From CAJPPJ01 sp963545265 (GTDB lineage: Bacteria; Bacillota_I; Bacilli_A; RF39; UBA660), in the NCBI GenBank assembly GCA_963545265.1, contig CAUUHY010000002.1:47593-111592 (forward strand): DNA of 64,000 nt, given 5' to 3'. Position 1 is the stretch's first letter, and every line of letters begins with the position of its first letter. Position numbers and translations under genes: made by a program. Shown piece after piece: positions 61,854-64,000 of the stretch. Below the pieces are notes generated by a model, which was not told where the DNA came from, did not search any database, and was given only the letters and a program-made list of their open reading frames with translations.

Positions 61854-61883
61854 TATCCCCCACTTTTCTCCACTATTCACCAC
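61854..61883 (-). promoter_or_regulatory. MraZ operator, three 10-bp direct repeats
   Basis: Minus-strand tandem units GTGGTGAATA, GTGGAGAAAA and GTGGGGGATA (complements of 61874-61883, 61864-61873, 61854-61863), with exact 10-base period (one helical turn). They lie between a TATAAT (complement of 61891-61896) and the mraZ start; the last repeat contains the ribosome site. This matches the known MraZ target form, GTGG repeats before mraZ. Confidence 0.85.
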
Positions 61884-61890
61884 TGTTACT

Positions 61891-61896
61891 ATTATA
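61891..61896 (-). promoter_or_regulatory. -10 hexamer of the mraZ promoter
   Basis: TATAAT on the minus strand, directly upstream of the three operator repeats. A TTGATA exists further up, but with a 20-base spacer, so the -35 is uncertain. Confidence 0.55.
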
Positions 61897-61930
61897 ATAG
61901 TAAATTTTTCTTTTTATATCAATTTATATA

Positions 61931-61963
61931 AATAAAAAACTGCCATATTGACAGTTTTTTATT
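61931..61963 (-). terminator. Terminator of the thrS transcript
   Basis: AATAAAAAACTG (61931-61942) pairs with CAGTTTTTTATT (61952-61963), nine-base loop. It ends the thrS transcript just before the mraZ promoter and overlaps the stop of the 36-residue ORF. Confidence 0.85.
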
Positions 61964-62069
61964 TATCTTTTTTTAATTTTTTCTTTAAATCTTCTAATTC
62001 TTCAGCACTAGGTAATTTTATAAATCCTCCTAGAGTATTAACTATTTCTTTTTTCTTTTCCTTTATCAT
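61959..62069 (-). CDS. 36-residue small protein translated after thrS
   Basis: Reads MIKEKKKEIVNTLGGFIKLP then SAEELEDLKKKLKKDK, TAA. One base separates it from the thrS stop, so it could be made by coupled translation. It is basic-acidic-basic, with a central Gly-Gly and a C-terminal amphipathic helix. Its stop lies in the terminator stem, so the transcript carries it fully. No family is recognised; the composition is protein-like rather than random. Confidence 0.45.
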   Translation of the reverse strand: MIKEKKKEIVNTLGGFIKLPSAEELEDLKKKLKKDK

Positions 62070-62070
62070 A

Positions 62071-63795
62071 TTATGCTCTTTCGTTTATCAATTTTATTAT
62101 AAAGTTCATGAAAGCATCTTTTGATAAAGTTGTAGTTTTTTCTTCTCCATATAATCTATAACTAATTTCGTTATTTTGAATTTCAGAGTCACCTAAAATT
62201 ATATTAATAGGTATTTTCCTCATTTGACTTTCTCTCATCTTATAACCAAATTTTTCGTTTCTGTTATCTACTTCTACTCTAATTCCCATATCTAGTAATT
62301 CTTTATATAAAACTTCAGCATTTTTAGCATGTAATTCATTATTAATTGGTAAGATATTTACTTGAACTGGCGCAAGCCATGCAGGGAATGCTCCAGCAAA
62401 ATGTTCTATTAAAATACCCATCATTCTTTCAAATGATCCATAAATAACTCTATGTACTATAACAGGAGCTTCTTTTTGATTTTCTTCATTAATATATGAT
62501 AAATCAAATCTAATTGGAAGTTGCATATCAAGTTGAATTGTAGCACATTGCCAGCTTCTTCCTAATGAATCTATTACTTTAACATCAAGTTTAGGTCCAT
62601 AGAATGCTCCATCTTGTGGATTTAATTTATATGGTTTACCAACTTTATTTAATACATTAAGAAGTTTTTCTTCTGCTTCATCCCACTTTTTAATATCTCC
62701 AATAAATTTTTCTGGACGAGTTGAAAATTCAATACTGTAATCTAGATTAAATACACTATACATTTTATCTAGAAGTTTAAAGATATTTCTTATTTCATCT
62801 TCAATTTGACTTTCTCTCATAAAGATATGTGCATCATCTTGAGTAAATGATCTAACTCTAAATAGTCCTGATAGTGCTCCACTTGCTTCATGTCTATGAA
62901 CAAGACCTAGTTCTCCAAGTCTAAGTGGTAAATCTCTATATGATTTAACGGAGTTTTTAAATACAAGCATAGCTCCTGGACAGTTCATCGGTTTAATAGC
63001 ATATTCTTCTTCATCTACTTTAGTAGTATACATATTTTCTTTATAGTTATCCCAGTGTCCTGAAGTTTCCCATAAAGTCTTATTTAAAATTATAGGTGTT
63101 TTAATAATTTTATATCCATTTCTAATATGTTCTTCATACCAAAATTTTTCTAATTCTTTATAAATAGTCATACCGTTTGGTAAATAAAATATATTACCAG
63201 GAGTATATTCACTAGTCATAAAAAGTTCTAGTTCTTTACCAAGTTTTCTATGATCTCTTTTCTTAACTTCTTCTAAATATTCTAAATATTTATTTAAATC
63301 TTCTTCTGTTTCAAAAGATACTCCATATACTCTTTGAAGCATTTTATTTTTAGAATCTCCTTTAAAATAAGCTCCACTAACTTTAATTAACTTAAAATAT
63401 TTAATTTCTTTAGTATTTTTAACATGTCCTCCACGACATAAGTCAATAAATTCTCTTTGTTTATATGCTGTAATATCACCTTCCATATTAGAAATTAAAT
63501 CTAATTTATATGGATCATCTTTAAACATTTCTAAAGCTTCTTCTTTTGTTAATTTTATTTCAACTATATCACTTGCTTCTTTAGAACATTTTTTCATTTC
63601 TTTTTCTATTTTTTCTAAATCTTCTTCTGTAAGTGTAACATCTCCTAAATCCATATCATAATAAAATCCACTATCTATTACTGGTCCTACCCAGAATTTA
63701 GCAGATGGATACATTCTTTTTACTGCTTGTGCTAATAAATGAGCAGTTGAATGATTTAAATGGTTAAGTTTTTCATCTTCTTTAAAATTTATCAT
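62071..63795 (-). CDS. thrS: Threonyl-tRNA synthetase lacking the TGS domain
   Basis: Class II synthetase for tRNA-Thr, 574 residues. It begins directly in the editing domain: KLNHLNHSTAHLLAQAVKRM (about 9-28) and CRGGHVKNT. The catalytic core has TSGHWDNYKENMY, the Zn ligands in MNCPGAMLVF, LVHRHEASGALSGLFRVRSF (motif 2) and VHRVIYGSFERMMGIL (motif 3). The anticodon domain ends the protein. The usual N-terminal TGS domain of about 60 residues is missing; the start at 63795 follows AAGGAGG, and upstream is the T-box, so this is not an annotation artefact. Confidence 0.95.
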   Translation of the reverse strand: MINFKEDEKLNHLNHSTAHLLAQAVKRMYPSAKFWVGPVIDSGFYYDMDLGDVTLTEEDLEKIEKEMKKCSKEASDIVEIKLTKEEALEMFKDDPYKLDLISNMEGDITAYKQREFIDLCRGGHVKNTKEIKYFKLIKVSGAYFKGDSKNKMLQRVYGVSFETEEDLNKYLEYLEEVKKRDHRKLGKELELFMTSEYTPGNIFYLPNGMTIYKELEKFWYEEHIRNGYKIIKTPIILNKTLWETSGHWDNYKENMYTTKVDEEEYAIKPMNCPGAMLVFKNSVKSYRDLPLRLGELGLVHRHEASGALSGLFRVRSFTQDDAHIFMRESQIEDEIRNIFKLLDKMYSVFNLDYSIEFSTRPEKFIGDIKKWDEAEEKLLNVLNKVGKPYKLNPQDGAFYGPKLDVKVIDSLGRSWQCATIQLDMQLPIRFDLSYINEENQKEAPVIVHRVIYGSFERMMGILIEHFAGAFPAWLAPVQVNILPINNELHAKNAEVLYKELLDMGIRVEVDNRNEKFGYKMRESQMRKIPINIILGDSEIQNNEISYRLYGEEKTTTLSKDAFMNFIIKLINERA

Positions 63796-63815
63796 ATTTT
63801 CCTCCTTTATAAAAA

Positions 63816-63850
63816 AGAAAAAAGCATCTCTTATTAAAGAGTGCTTTTTA
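63816..63850 (-). terminator. Attenuator hairpin of the thrS T-box
   Basis: Minus-strand AAAAAGCA-CTCTT pairs with AAGAG-TGCTTTTT, closing with a T-run 20 bases before the thrS ribosome site. It overlaps the T-box sequence side of the switch. Confidence 0.8.
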
Positions 63851-64000
63851 CACGGTACCATCTTTTTCTTTTACTTAATTATAAATATAACGGTTTTAAC
63901 CGGATCTTCATTACGAAGTCTGCTAGAAAAGAGTAACTATATAAGATACTTGTTTCATTCTCAGCTACTAGAAACTCTCTTTAAAGATACTTATATAATC
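63816..64000 (-). promoter_or_regulatory. T-box riboswitch controlling thrS (upstream end cut by window)
   Basis: The leader carries the T-box core TGGTACCGTG (complement of 63851-63860) just before the attenuator, and Stem I elements AAAGAGAGTTTC and GAAAC on the minus strand. A Thr codon ACT (complement of 63932-63934) sits on the 3' side of Stem I and is my best specifier candidate. Uncharged tRNA-Thr would bind and favour read-through. The 5' base of Stem I and the promoter lie beyond base 64000. Confidence 0.88.

Noticed and set aside
1..64000. CRISPR arrays, intact insertion sequences, prophage genes
   Set aside because: No regularly spaced direct repeats, transposase motifs or phage structural genes were seen on either strand.

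Overview
The window is a 64-kb piece of a very AT-rich chromosome. It most resembles a reduced-genome, gut-type Bacillota lineage (RF39-like or Erysipelotrichia-like Bacilli). The reasons are: AAA/ATA/TTA-dominated codon use; the standard genetic code (Trp is TGG, and TGA ends genes such as uvrC); Gram-positive operon logic (T-box before thrS, obg-nusB-xseAB, parE-parC, pheST); an NPKTG-type sortase signal; and a peptidoglycan gene set (ddl, MurF, PBP with PASTA domains, mraZ-rsmH-ftsL), which argues for a walled cell rather than a true Mollicute. The lineage is inferred from gene content, not from a marker search. Almost all genes lie on the minus strand. The window opens inside alaS and ends inside the thrS T-box leader.

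Layout, low to high coordinates. 1-8.6 kb: alaS (partial), a dNMP-kinase-like protein, an AI-2E family permease, recD2, an HdeD-like membrane protein, xerD, a YetF-type DUF421 protein, two unknown proteins and a lone AbiEi-type antitoxin. 8.7-13.9 kb: parC, parE and an unknown. 14-23.2 kb: a GT2 glycosyltransferase, then obg-nusB-xseA-xseB-sodA, and then alpha/beta hydrolase-murF-ddl-transglutaminase-like protein. 23.3-29.3 kb: an NPKTG-anchored leucine-rich-repeat surface protein, metG, priA and rnhC. 29.3-30.5 kb: a small foreign-looking patch with an EcsC-family gene of higher G+C and a decayed type III DNA methyltransferase start. 30.5-36.8 kb: glycerophosphodiesterase, nucleoside deoxyribosyltransferase and a heterodimeric ABC exporter. 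36.8-44.8 kb: one long operon, divergent secA - membrane protein - phosphomannomutase - cvpA - uvrC - CYTH protein. 44.8-49.6 kb: def, an ASCH protein, a very large unknown protein and an ICMT-like methyltransferase. 49.6-54.5 kb: tRNA-Cys, then pheS-pheT with a divergent sigma-70 factor as third gene. 54.5-56.6 kb: a scrambled patch with a kinase pseudogene, a Nudix gene, a broken copy of the tail of a neighbouring gene and a 41-bp direct repeat, followed by a GreA-type factor. 56.7-61.9 kb: an exported unknown, frr, and a short dcw cluster (PBP, ftsL, rsmH, mraZ) behind a three-repeat MraZ operator. 62-64 kb: a 36-aa ORF, thrS without a TGS domain, and its T-box.

Most of the window is informational housekeeping (translation, repair, topology) and cell-wall synthesis. 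The points most worth following are the 973-residue unknown protein, the divergent SecA and its partner, the Nudix patch bounded by direct repeats, the R-M/EcsC relic, and a recurring promoter geometry (-10 hexamer exactly 6 nt before ATG, no Shine-Dalgarno) that predicts leaderless mRNAs. No complete, recognisable new multi-gene system is obvious. No CRISPR array, intact insertion sequence, prophage, rRNA or replication origin was seen.
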